Assembly: GCF_012034175.1 (NCBI RefSeq)
Contig: NZ_JAATEJ010000004.1
Span: 1 to 64,000, forward strand
Length of the DNA stretch: 64,000 bases
Direction of reading: 5' to 3'
DNA from: Actinacidiphila epipremni
GTDB lineage: Bacteria; Actinomycetota; Actinomycetes; Streptomycetales; Streptomycetaceae
Shown: in pieces, positions 17,078 to 25,419 of the stretch
How positions within the stretch are numbered: the first letter of the stretch is position 1
How the letters are laid out: each line of letters starts with the position of its first letter
Program-made: the position numbers and the translations under genes
The notes under the pieces: model-generated
Told to the model about the DNA's origin: nothing
The model's input: the letters and a program-made list of their open reading frames with translations, nothing else
Databases searched by the model: none

Positions 17078-17917
17078 ATGAACCAACCCGCACAGGAGCA
17101 GCGGCCCCCCGGCACCGAGGCGGAGATGGAGCCGCGCCCCGACCACGGCGAGCACAGCTACCGCGGGTCCGGGCGGCTCGACGGCAAGGTGGCGATCGTC
17201 ACCGGCGGTGACAGCGGCATCGGCAAGGCCGTCGCGATCGCGTACGCGCGCGAGGGCGCCGATGTGCTGATCTCCTACCTCGACGAGCACGAGGACGCCC
17301 GCGACACCGCCCGCTGGGTGGAGGAGGCGGGCCGCAAGGCGGTGCTCATGCCCGGCGACCTGGCCGAGCCGGCGCAGTGCATGGCGGTGGTCGCGCAGGC
17401 CGTGGAGACCTTCGGCAGGATCGACGTGCTGGTCAGCAACGCCGCATACCAGATGACCCGGACCTCGGTCGAGGAGATCCCGGACGAGGAGTGGGACCAC
17501 ACGCTGGCGCTCAACCTCAGCGCGCTGTTCCACCTGGTGAAGGCGGCCGTCCCGCACATGGGCCCCGGCTCGTCGATCATCGGCACGTCCTCGGTCAACT
17601 CCGACCAGCCCTCGCCCGCGCTGATGCCGTACGCGGCGACGAAGGCGGCGATCGCCAATATGATCGCGAGCCTCGCGCAACTGCTGGCCGACCGCGGCAT
17701 CCGCGCCAACAGCGTGGCGCCCGGGCCGATCTGGACGCCGCTCATCCCGTCCACGATGCCGGGCGAGCATGTGGCGGAGTTCGGCGGCAACGTACCGCTC
17801 GGGCGGCCGGGGCAGCCGGCGGAGGTCGCGCCGGTGTACGTGATGCTCGCCTCGGACGAGGCGTCGTACGTCTCGGGGGCGCGGGTCGCGGTGACGGGGG
17901 GCAAGCCGATTCTTTAG
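17078..17917 (+). CDS. SDR family oxidoreductase (YghA/GSP39-like)
   Basis: 279 residues. A ~45-residue N-terminal extension (Pro/Glu-rich, EMEPRPDHGEHSYRGSGRLDG) is typical of the YghA/general-stress-39 branch. The NAD(P) motif is TGGDSGIGKAVA, then LVSNAAYQM, the catalytic Ser in GTSSVNSDQPSP, and Tyr-Lys in MPYAATKAA. It oxidises or reduces an unknown alcohol/aldehyde pair. The ATG at 17078 was chosen by similarity of the extension; the GGAGAGG upstream is somewhat distant. It is divergent from the formaldehyde dehydrogenase pseudogene. Confidence 0.88.
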   Translation: MNQPAQEQRPPGTEAEMEPRPDHGEHSYRGSGRLDGKVAIVTGGDSGIGKAVAIAYAREGADVLISYLDEHEDARDTARWVEEAGRKAVLMPGDLAEPAQCMAVVAQAVETFGRIDVLVSNAAYQMTRTSVEEIPDEEWDHTLALNLSALFHLVKAAVPHMGPGSSIIGTSSVNSDQPSPALMPYAATKAAIANMIASLAQLLADRGIRANSVAPGPIWTPLIPSTMPGEHVAEFGGNVPLGRPGQPAEVAPVYVMLASDEASYVSGARVAVTGGKPIL

Positions 17918-17945
17918 CTCTCGCGCGGGCGGGCGGGCCTCGGCC

Positions 17946-18023
17946 GGCGGTTGCCGGCGGGGGACGGCTCTTGGCGGTTGCCGGCGGGGCGGCGGCTCTT
18001 GGCGGTTGCCGGCGGGCGACGGC
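17946..18023. repeat. Three imperfect 27-28-bp direct repeats
   Basis: GGCGGTTGCCGGCGGG starts at 17946, 17973 and 18001, the first two units ending GGCTCTT. They lie just after the SDR stop codon and before the ABC operon promoter. The function is unknown. Confidence 0.75.
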
Positions 18024-18045
18024 GCGGCGCGCTTCCCAGGTTATT

Positions 18046-18055
18046 GTGATATCAC
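18046..18055. promoter_or_regulatory. Perfect palindrome GTGATATCAC before the ABC operon
   Basis: A 10-bp perfect palindrome in an AT-rich island (ttattGTGATATCACttaac), 53 nt upstream of the ABC ATPase start. This is a likely operator, but no regulator gene is adjacent to name. Confidence 0.5.
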
Positions 18056-18107
18056 TTAACCGGGTCGCACGTACCGTGCCGTCCGCACCTCTGGGGGAGG
18101 TCCGCCG

Positions 18108-18908
18108 ATGTCCCGCGTTCCCGGTGTCTCCGGTGTTCCCGCTCTGCCCGCCGTACCCGCGCTGGAGTTCAGCGGCCTGGTCAAGCGGTTCGGCGGGCAG
18201 ACCGCCGTCGACCACGTCGACCTGGTCGTCCCGCCCGGCTCCTTCTTCGGCCTCGTCGGCCCGAACGGCGCCGGCAAGACCACGTCGCTGTCGATGGCCA
18301 CCGGACTGCTGCGGCCCGACGCCGGCGCCGTCCGCATCTTCGGGCACGACGTGTGGGCCGACCCGGTCGCCGCGAAGGAACTCGTCGGCGTGCTGCCCGA
18401 CGGCATGGCGCTGCCCGACCGGCTCACCGGCCGCGAAGTGCTCACCTATCTCGGGCTGCTGCGCGGCATGGCGCGCGAGGTCGTCGAGCAGCGCGCCGCC
18501 GAACTGCTGGCGGTGCTGGAGCTGGACGCCGCCGAGAGCACCGCGATCGTCGACTACTCCACCGGCATGCGCAAGAAGATCACCCTCGCCACCGCGCTGC
18601 TGCACGGGCCCCGACTCCTCGTCCTGGACGAGCCGTTCGAGGCGATCGACCCGGTCTCGGCGGCCACCATCCGCACCATCCTGCAACGCTTCGTGCGCGG
18701 CGGGGGATCGGTGGTTTTCTCCAGCCATGTCATGGCGCTGGTCGAGCAGTTGTGCGACCACGTCGCCGTGATCGCCAGGGGGCGGGTCGAGGCGGCGGGC
18801 GCGCTGGACGACGTACGCGGTGAACACCCCACCCTCGACGAGGCGTTCGTGCACATCGTCGGAGCCCGCGCGGGCGGGGCGGAGGGGCTGTCGTGGTTGG
18901 CGTCCTGA
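18108..18908 (+). CDS. ABC transporter ATP-binding protein
   Basis: 266 residues. Walker A GPNGAGKTTSL near residue 50, signature YSTGMRKKITLATALLH, Walker B LLVLDEPFEAIDPVS and switch His in FSSHVMAL. A Pro/Val-rich N-terminal lead (SRVPGVSGVPALPAVPAL) precedes the domain. It powers the membrane protein encoded next. The ATG at 18108 follows GGGGGAGG. Its end overlaps the permease start by 16 nt. Confidence 0.9.
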   Translation: MSRVPGVSGVPALPAVPALEFSGLVKRFGGQTAVDHVDLVVPPGSFFGLVGPNGAGKTTSLSMATGLLRPDAGAVRIFGHDVWADPVAAKELVGVLPDGMALPDRLTGREVLTYLGLLRGMAREVVEQRAAELLAVLELDAAESTAIVDYSTGMRKKITLATALLHGPRLLVLDEPFEAIDPVSAATIRTILQRFVRGGGSVVFSSHVMALVEQLCDHVAVIARGRVEAAGALDDVRGEHPTLDEAFVHIVGARAGGAEGLSWLAS

Positions 18909-20452
18909 TCGGCATGCGCGCGCTGATCCTGCGCAAGAACGCGCAGGGCAAGCGCATATGGGGCACCCTCGCGCTGCTGGTCGTCGTCCTGGCGCTGGCC
19001 GGCAGCACCTTCGCCGCCGGGCTCGCGCACTACGCCCAACCGGGCGCCGGCGCCGACGTGTTGGCGACGCTGTCCTTCGGCTGGCTGCTGGGCTGGGTCG
19101 CGGGGCCCGTCATGACCGGCGACGACGCGACGCTGCGGCTGGACTACTTCAAGCTGCTGCCCATCCCGCCGCGCAAGCTCGCGCACGCGATGCTGGGCGC
19201 CAACTTCGCCAACGTCTCGCTCGTCTTCAGCTTCCTCGCCTTCGCCGGCATGATCGCGTACGGCGCCCGGTCCGGCGCGCAGGCCGCGCTCGTCGGGGTC
19301 GTCGCGGTGCTGCTGAACCTGGTGCTGGCGGTCGTGGCCTCGACGGTCGCGGTCGGCGTGCTCGGCCCGACGATCTCCTCCCGCCGGGGCCGGGACTTCA
19401 GCTCGGTACTGGTCGCGCTCGTCATCACGCTGCTGTCGCTGGCCTCCGCCGTAGTGCCGTTCCTGGCCCGGAAGTTGACGGACGGCTCGTCGCCGGTGCT
19501 GGCCGGCGTCGTCCGCGGGCTGCCGTCCGGCTGGGGCGCCGACGCCGTCCAGTCCGCGGCCGACGGGCACACCGCCACCGCGCTGCTGCCGCTCGCCGGC
19601 CTCGTCGCGCTGATCGCCGCGCTGGTGCTCGTCTGGCCCCCGCTGCTGGCCCGCCGGCTGACCCTGTCGGGCCGCGGCTCCTCGCGCCGGACCTCCCGGC
19701 AGAAGGCGTACGTGGCCGTGGGCGCCCGGCGGCTGCTGCCGAGCACACCGCTCGGCGCGGTCATCGGCAAGGAGCTGCGGATGTACTCCCGGTCCGTACT
19801 GCGCAGCGTCCAGCTGATGATCGCCCTCCTCGTCGGCGTACTGACCTCCGTCATCGTGGCGTTGAGCGGCAGCACCAGCGGACTGCCCTTCGGCGGGCTG
19901 CTGTTCACCGTCATCGCCGCCGCCTGCTTCACCAACCTCTACGGCGACGACGGCTCCGCCCTGTGGCTCACCCTCACCACCCCGCACGCCGAACGCGCCG
20001 ACGTGACCGGCCGCCAGTGGGCGTGGTTCCTGGTCGCCGGACCGCCCGGCCTGCTGCTCACGGTGCTGCTCACCGCGGCCGGCGGGCAGAACTGGGCCTG
20101 GCCGTGGGCCCTTTCGGGCGAGGCCGCGGTCGCCCTCGGCGGTACCGGCCTGACCGTCCTGGTCTCCGTGCTGAGCATGCAGCCGCTCTCCGCGGACGGC
20201 GGCCCCACGCCGGGCCGCCAGGTCAAGGCACACCTGATGCTCGTCGCCGTACCGGTGCTGTGCTGCCTGCCCCCGCTGGCCCTGCTCCTGCCGGGCGCCC
20301 TCACCGGCACGACCTGGCTGGAGTGGACGGCGGTCCCGGTCGCCCTGGCCTGGGGCGCCCTCCTGTGCCGGCTCGGCAACCGTACCGCCACACGGCGCCT
20401 GACCGCCCGCGGCCCGGAGCTCTTCGCACTGGTCCGCCGACCGGCGAGCTGA
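18893..20452 (+). CDS. ABC transporter permease
   Basis: 519 residues with about 12 hydrophobic segments (LLVVVLALAGSTFAAGL, LIAALVLVWPPLLARR, LMIALLVGVLTSVIVAL, VPVLCCLPPLALLLPGAL). It resembles the large ABC-2-like transmembrane subunits of Streptomyces exporters. The substrate is unknown. The GTG at 18893 has GGAGGGG just upstream, inside the ATPase gene, so translation is coupled. Confidence 0.82.
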   Translation: MVGVLIGMRALILRKNAQGKRIWGTLALLVVVLALAGSTFAAGLAHYAQPGAGADVLATLSFGWLLGWVAGPVMTGDDATLRLDYFKLLPIPPRKLAHAMLGANFANVSLVFSFLAFAGMIAYGARSGAQAALVGVVAVLLNLVLAVVASTVAVGVLGPTISSRRGRDFSSVLVALVITLLSLASAVVPFLARKLTDGSSPVLAGVVRGLPSGWGADAVQSAADGHTATALLPLAGLVALIAALVLVWPPLLARRLTLSGRGSSRRTSRQKAYVAVGARRLLPSTPLGAVIGKELRMYSRSVLRSVQLMIALLVGVLTSVIVALSGSTSGLPFGGLLFTVIAAACFTNLYGDDGSALWLTLTTPHAERADVTGRQWAWFLVAGPPGLLLTVLLTAAGGQNWAWPWALSGEAAVALGGTGLTVLVSVLSMQPLSADGGPTPGRQVKAHLMLVAVPVLCCLPPLALLLPGALTGTTWLEWTAVPVALAWGALLCRLGNRTATRRLTARGPELFALVRRPAS

Positions 20453-20567
20453 ACTCTGCGGCGGTGGCCGCCGTTTCGGCCGCCGGCCCGCCGGCCCGCC
20501 GACTCGCTGGGCGCCGCCGCGGGGTTCGCGCCACCCGCGGCGACGCCGGCTCGTACGTCCCGCGCGG

Positions 20568-21128
20568 TCAGAGCGGCAGGATCGTCAGGACGGTCGCGTA
20601 GTCCAGGCTCGTGACGCCGCCCGGGGTGGCGCAGTCGAGGAACGCCAGGTTGGCGGCGGTGAACGTCTCCACCACGTGCTGCCCGAGGAACTCGCCGGCC
20701 ACGACCGTACCCGTCTCCGTCAGCACGGTGTTCGAGCCGATGTGCGCGGCCGTGGCGGTGAAGGCGAACGACGTGGACCGCCCGTCGTTCCACTCGATCG
20801 TCTCGGTGCCGGTCTCCGTCAGCACGGCGTTGCAGCTGACGTCCAGCAGCGCGGTGACATCCCGCCGCCCGGCACTCGCCGACGACCCGAGCGCGAGGCA
20901 ACTCCCCGTCGGACTGTGCGCGTCCACGATGTTGTACCGCCCGGCCACGGTCACCTCCGTGGCCCGCACGGTGTTCGTCAGCCCCGGGCTGTACGTGGTG
21001 TAGCTCCACCCGGTGCAGCTGATCGCCCCCCCGAGCGCATGCGCCGGCCCGGCCACGAGGGCGAGATCACCCCACACGAGGCCCAACAACGCGGCGGCGA
21101 GGACGCTGAGCCGCTTCTTTCCGTTCAT
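20568..21128 (-). CDS. Secreted hypothetical protein
   Basis: 186 residues. The signal peptide is KKRLSVLAAALLGLVWGDLA, with probable cleavage after GPAHA. The mature protein is a predicted all-beta domain, with four cysteines (ISCTG, GSCLAL, VSCNAV, FLDCATP) and twice the phrase VLTETGT, suggesting an internal duplication. It resembles small secreted Streptomyces proteins of unknown function. The ATG at 21128 has AAAAGG upstream; the long upstream open frame runs into repeat DNA and is not used. Confidence 0.65.
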   Translation of the reverse strand: MNGKKRLSVLAAALLGLVWGDLALVAGPAHALGGAISCTGWSYTTYSPGLTNTVRATEVTVAGRYNIVDAHSPTGSCLALGSSASAGRRDVTALLDVSCNAVLTETGTETIEWNDGRSTSFAFTATAAHIGSNTVLTETGTVVAGEFLGQHVVETFTAANLAFLDCATPGGVTSLDYATVLTILPL

Positions 21129-21329
21129 GAGGACACCTTTTCCCTTGACGTGCACGCGGCGGCCGGACGGCCGCGCCAAACGTAGCGAGGGCTTCCGCTT
21201 GGGCGGGCGGGAACGGGTCGTATCGTCTTGAAGCGACCCATAGCTCTGGTCACGAATACGACGCGGGGTAACCCCCCGCACCTCACCCCCCACATGAGCC
21301 CCACGAACCTCATGGCCCCCGCCCCGAAC

Positions 21330-21590
21330 CGGCCACGCCTGAGGCTGCACCCCCGCGCCGTGCGGTGCGGGGTGATCCCACCCCCAGCCACCCGTGCGAG
21401 TGGTACGTCGGCTTTCTGCCTTCCCGTGGCCCTCCCCCGCCATCGGGGGCTCTCCGCCCGTGGGTGGTGCCCGCGCCTGCGGCGCGGGGTGTCCCCACCC
21501 CCAGCCACCCGTGCGAGTGAGTGGGCGGGTGCGGGTCTCCTTGTGGGGCTTGCGCGCCGCCGGGGGCTCTCTGTCCGTGCAGACGAGCCA
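21330..21590. repeat. Dispersed 116-118-bp intergenic repeat, left copy (two units)
   Basis: Two units about 116 bp apart, each containing CCCCAGCCACCCGTGCGAG (21385 and 21501 regions) and a GGGGGCTCTC block. The reverse complement is highly similar to the two units at 45142-45440. No gene is supported here although frames are open on both strands. Confidence 0.75.
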
Positions 21591-21639
21591 ACCCTCGGCA
21601 CCAGAAGGCCAGCGCGAACCCACCCCCAACCACCGGAGG

Positions 21640-22375
21640 CCACCGGCAGAGGCCGGAAGGGACGGCGTACCCACCCCCATGGCCGGAGACCCGCCAGCGC
21701 AGCCCAAAAGGGACCGCGTACCCCCACCGGCGGAAAGCCGCGAGCGGACGGTGAAAGGGGCCGCTCACCCACCCCCACTGGCGGAAGCCACCAGCGATCG
21801 GCGGCAGGGCCGCGTACCCCATCCACCCCCGCCCCCACGGGCGGAAAGCCGCCAACGGACGGCGAAAGGCGCCGCGAACCCACCCCCACCGGCCGAAGGC
21901 CGCCCGCGGCCGGCGGGAGGGACGGCGTACCTCACCCACCCCCGCCCCCACCGGCGGAAAGCCGCCAACGGACGGCGAAAGGGGCCGCAAACCCACCCCC
22001 ACCGGCCGAAAGCCACCGGTGGTCGGCGGAAGGGGCTGCGTACCTCACCTACCCCCGCCTCCACCGGCGGAAAGCCGTCAACGGACGGCGAAAGGGGCCG
22101 TGAACCCACCCCCACCGGCGAAAGCCACCGGTGGTCGGCGGGAGGGGCTGCGCAACCCACCCTCACCGGCCGAAGGCCGCCCGCGGTCGGCGGGAGGGGC
22201 GGCGTACTCCACCCACCCCCGCCCCCACCGGCGGAGAGTCGCCGGCGGTCGGCGGAAGGGGCCGCGTGCTCCACCCTCACCGGCCGAAGGCCGCCCGCGG
22301 CCGGCGGGAGGGACGGCGTACCTCACCCACCCCCGCCCCCACCGGCGGAGAGTCGCCGGTGGACGGGCGGGAGGG
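21640..22375. repeat. Proline-codon-like tandem repeat array
   Basis: About a dozen imperfect units of roughly 55-65 bp built on CACCCCCACCGGC, GAAAGCC and GGCGGAAGGGGC blocks, with some units alternating. All frames stay open on both strands because of the low complexity. I do not call a gene. The region 21129-22608 holds only these repeats and the palindromic element at 22384. Confidence 0.75.
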
Positions 22376-22383
22376 GGTGATCT

Positions 22384-22475
22384 GGGGGGTGCCCCCGCAG
22401 GACTGCGCACGACGGCCGGGTGCTGGATTCGCCCGGAGGGCAATGTGCGCAGTCCGAGGAGGTGCCCCCCGGAGC
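22384..22475. repeat. Palindromic dispersed element, copy 1
   Basis: Imperfect inverted repeat whose inner arms are GGACTGCGCAC and GTGCGCAGTCC, flanked by GGGGTGCCCCC and GGTGCCCCCC. An inverted near-copy lies at 44992-45084. It is about 130 nt upstream of the AhpD-like gene. The structure resembles a MITE or REP-like intergenic palindrome. Confidence 0.7.
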
Positions 22476-22608
22476 GCCCCCGCCCACCCCACCCACCGAA
22501 CCGAACGCGCCCCACCCGCACCCGCACCTCCCGGCGTTACGTCCCCCGCGCCCGGCTCGTCCAAGAGGTGAACGCAGCGCACGGACGACTCATCCCAAGG
22601 AGGGCCTC

Positions 22609-23082
22609 ATGGAGCCTCGGATCAACGCGCTCGGCACCGACGTCGGGCAGAAGTTCGTCAAGCACATCGTCGGAGCCGACCGCGTACTCGCCGGCTCCGC
22701 GCTCTCCAACCGCACCAGGGAACTGGTGAACATCCGGGCCAGCCAGATCAACGGCTGCGGCGCCTGCCTCGACATGCACGTCAAGGAGGCGCAGGCAGCC
22801 GGCGAGACGCCCCTCCGGCTCGCCCTCGTCGCCGCCTGGCGCGAGACGAGCGTCTTCACGGACGCCGAGCGCGCCGCGCTCGAACTCACCGAAGCGGGCA
22901 CCCGTTTCGCGGACGGCAGCGGAGTGAGCGACGAGGTGTGGCAGAACGCTGCCAAGCACTACGACGACGAAGAGCTCGCCGCCCTCGTCTTCCAGGTCGG
23001 CCTCATCAACATGTTCAACCGGATGAACGTCATCATCCGCCAGCAGGGCGGCGACTACGTCGCCGGGACGGTGCACCGCTGA
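22609..23082 (+). CDS. AhpD-like carboxymuconolactone decarboxylase family protein
   Basis: 157 residues. The redox-active CxxC is in INGCGACLDMHVKEA, with the family's histidine three residues on. ALSNRTRELVNIRAS and ALVFQVGLINMFNRMNVI complete the fold. Such proteins are thiol peroxidase-like and are usually involved in hydroperoxide detoxification. The ATG at 22609 has AAGGAGG upstream. It is convergent with the next gene. Confidence 0.85.
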   Translation: MEPRINALGTDVGQKFVKHIVGADRVLAGSALSNRTRELVNIRASQINGCGACLDMHVKEAQAAGETPLRLALVAAWRETSVFTDAERAALELTEAGTRFADGSGVSDEVWQNAAKHYDDEELAALVFQVGLINMFNRMNVIIRQQGGDYVAGTVHR

Positions 23083-23148
23083 GGGTTCCACCCAGGGAGC
23101 CCGCCGGGGCCGGGGCGCTGCGCCCCGACCCCCTGAACCGCCGCGGAC

Positions 23149-25176
23149 CTACCCGCCGCAGACCAACTGCGTCACGCCATTGCCCGAGCGCGCCGCCGGG
23201 TCCGTGGTGACGGTGACGCCGATGTAGGGGCGGTGATTGTCCTGCTTGTAGGGGGTGAGGCGGGCTACGTAGTCGTAGCTCCCGGCTCCCTTGGGGAAGG
23301 TCGCAATCTGGGGCGGGTTGATCGTGACCCTGTCCCCACCCCACCGCGAGGCGCTGCGCCACCAGGTGAGGTGGAGGGTCCCGGAGGCGGTGCCGTCGTA
23401 CGTCACCACGACCTCGGCGCTCGCCGTGCGGTTGTGCGGAACGCACGCGTGGTCGGTGATCGCGACGGACGTGACGTGCGGGCCGGCTGCCGCCGGGGGA
23501 GGAGTGGCGGGGGTCTTCGCCGGCTTCGTGGTCGGCGCCGACGCAGCCTTCGAGGGGTGCGTCTTGGGCGGCGCGGTGGTCGTAGGGTCAGCCTCGGGGG
23601 ACGAGGTCGGCGTGGAGGTCGCGCTCGGCGCCGGCGCGGTCGTGCCCGGTGCGGTGGTAGGAGCCGCGGCGACGGCCTTCGGCGAACTGCTGGCGCTGGG
23701 CGTCGACGCCGCGGCGGCCCCGTCGTCCCCACCGGTCGCCACCGCGGTGACGGCAAGCGCCCCAGCCACGACGACCACGGCCGCGACAATCGCCACAACC
23801 CGCGCCCGCCGCCCGAACCGCGGCGCCTTCTCCTTCCCGCTACCCTCACCATCGACGGCACCGAAGCCCTGCCGGGCGAGGTACCCGGGTACGGCCGCGG
23901 GCGCTGGCACCTGACCCGCGGTGGCCTGCGCCTCGGCGCCGGACGCCTGGCCGGCGACCTCCCCGGCGGGAGCGGACGCCTGCGCGGCAACGCCGGCGGC
24001 TTGCGACTGCTCGGCACCCTCGGCCGCCTGAGCCGCGGCCCCAGCTGCGGCAACCACCGCACCCTTCGCCGCAGTCTTCTTCGCCGCCGGCGCCTTCTTC
24101 ACGGGCGCGGCCTTCTTGGCGGCGGTCCTCTTCTTGCCGGCAGCACCAGCAGCGGCGGTCCTGGCGGCCTGCGCGTCACCCGCACCGGCAGCAGGGGCGG
24201 CGGCTGCGTTGCCAGCAGCGGCGGCAGGAGCACCGGCGGCAGCGGCAGCGGGAGCGCCGGCGGCTGGCGCGGAGGCAGCCTTCCGCGGCGGGTTCGCCGC
24301 AGCCTTCTTCTGCGCGGCGGTTGCCGTCTTGCGTGTGGTGGCCTTCTTGGCGGCGGCGCTCGTTGCCGCGGTCTGGGCGGAAGCCTCTTGCGGGGGCAGC
24401 GGCTGGGCGTCCCCCGCCGAAGTAGTGGGCGCTGCCTTCGGCCGGGCAGCCGCGGCCTTACGCGTGGCGGGCTGCTTCTTGGCAGCGGCGGCGGGCGCGG
24501 CCTGCGCAGCCTTCGCGGCACCTGCGGCGGGAGCCGCCTTGCGGGCCTTCGCGGCGGGGGTCGTGGCCTTCTTCGCCGGAGCCTTCCGCGTACCGCCCGC
24601 CGTCTTGGCCGCCGCCGGCAGCGGCTGCTTACCCTGCGCCACGTCGCCAGCGGTCGCCGTACCCGGCGCCGCAGCCGCACCGCCACCGGCGGTCGGTGCA
24701 TCCGGAGTCGCGCCCGACGAACCTGGCGCGGCAACCGCACCCTCGCCCGGCGCCGACGAACCCGGCGCGGCAGCGGCAGCCGTAGGCGCACTCGGCTTTG
24801 CGGACGTACCGTCGCCGGCAGACGAAGCACCCGGCGTGGCAGCGGCAGCCGGCGCCGCAGCCGTACCCCGACCGGCAGCCGACGCACCCGGCGCGGCAGC
24901 GCTACCGTCCCCCGCGGCGGGGGCACCCGGCGTGGCAGCGGCAGCTGCAGGCGCACCCGGCGTCGCACCCGTACCGTCACCGGCGGTCTGCGCACCCGGC
25001 GCGGCAGCCGTCGGCGCACCCGGCGTCGCGGACGCCGCAGCCGGCGCGGCAGCCGTACCCGGCGTCGCAGCCGTACCCCCACCCGCCGCCGGCGCGCCCG
25101 GGCGCTTCGCCGGGTCCGGCGGCAGGGTCGGGGAGTTGGGGGATGCCGCCGGAGGTATGCCGTGCTGGTGGTCCAC
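23149..25176 (-). CDS. Histone-H1-like, Ala/Pro/Lys-rich single-pass membrane protein
   Basis: 675 residues, not a recognised enzyme. Residues ~1-175 are Ala/Gly/Pro repeats (GDGTAATPGAP-like). Residues ~175-400 are Lys/Ala/Pro-rich, like the tails of histone H1 and Hup2 (KKATTRKTATAAQKKAA, KKRTAAKKAAPVKKAPAAKK). One transmembrane helix follows (VVAIVAAVVVVAGALAVTAV), then a Ser/Thr/Pro linker and a ~110-residue extracellular beta domain with three cysteines (DHACVPHNRTASAEVVVTYD to VTQLVCGG). By the positive-inside rule the basic region is cytoplasmic and could touch DNA or the acidic membrane surface. The start is GTG 25176. The repeats make length variation between strains likely. Confidence 0.65.
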   Translation of the reverse strand: MDHQHGIPPAASPNSPTLPPDPAKRPGAPAAGGGTAATPGTAAAPAAASATPGAPTAAAPGAQTAGDGTGATPGAPAAAAATPGAPAAGDGSAAAPGASAAGRGTAAAPAAAATPGASSAGDGTSAKPSAPTAAAAAPGSSAPGEGAVAAPGSSGATPDAPTAGGGAAAAPGTATAGDVAQGKQPLPAAAKTAGGTRKAPAKKATTPAAKARKAAPAAGAAKAAQAAPAAAAKKQPATRKAAAARPKAAPTTSAGDAQPLPPQEASAQTAATSAAAKKATTRKTATAAQKKAAANPPRKAASAPAAGAPAAAAAGAPAAAAGNAAAAPAAGAGDAQAARTAAAGAAGKKRTAAKKAAPVKKAPAAKKTAAKGAVVAAAGAAAQAAEGAEQSQAAGVAAQASAPAGEVAGQASGAEAQATAGQVPAPAAVPGYLARQGFGAVDGEGSGKEKAPRFGRRARVVAIVAAVVVVAGALAVTAVATGGDDGAAAASTPSASSSPKAVAAAPTTAPGTTAPAPSATSTPTSSPEADPTTTAPPKTHPSKAASAPTTKPAKTPATPPPAAAGPHVTSVAITDHACVPHNRTASAEVVVTYDGTASGTLHLTWWRSASRWGGDRVTINPPQIATFPKGAGSYDYVARLTPYKQDNHRPYIGVTVTTDPAARSGNGVTQLVCGG

Positions 25177-25419
25177 GTGATCCGCCCCTCGCGATGAGCC
25201 CTGTGCGGAGGGGACGGCCGTCGTACCCCTCGGTGCCCGGTTTCGTGCTCGGCCTCCTGCCGGCGGCCGGGCCGGGCCGCCGGGGGCTCACGCGCGCCGC
25301 GCTGTGAGGGTCACGAGCGTACTGCCCGCGCGCCCGTGCCACCGACCCGGGAGACCGTACCGGAAGGCCCGCCTCCCGGCTCCCGGCAAGGGAGCGGGGA
25401 GGCGGGCCCGGAGCTCAAC

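Noticed and set aside
21394-22380. Pro/His-rich repeat protein encoded by the tandem array
   Set aside because: Equally long frames exist on both strands and in several phases, with no ribosome site, so the openness reflects repeat composition.
23233-25197. Long plus-strand frame opposite the H1-like gene
   Set aside because: Gly/Arg-rich mirror of Ala/Pro/Lys repeats. The minus strand has the signal for a membrane helix and ordered ectodomain.
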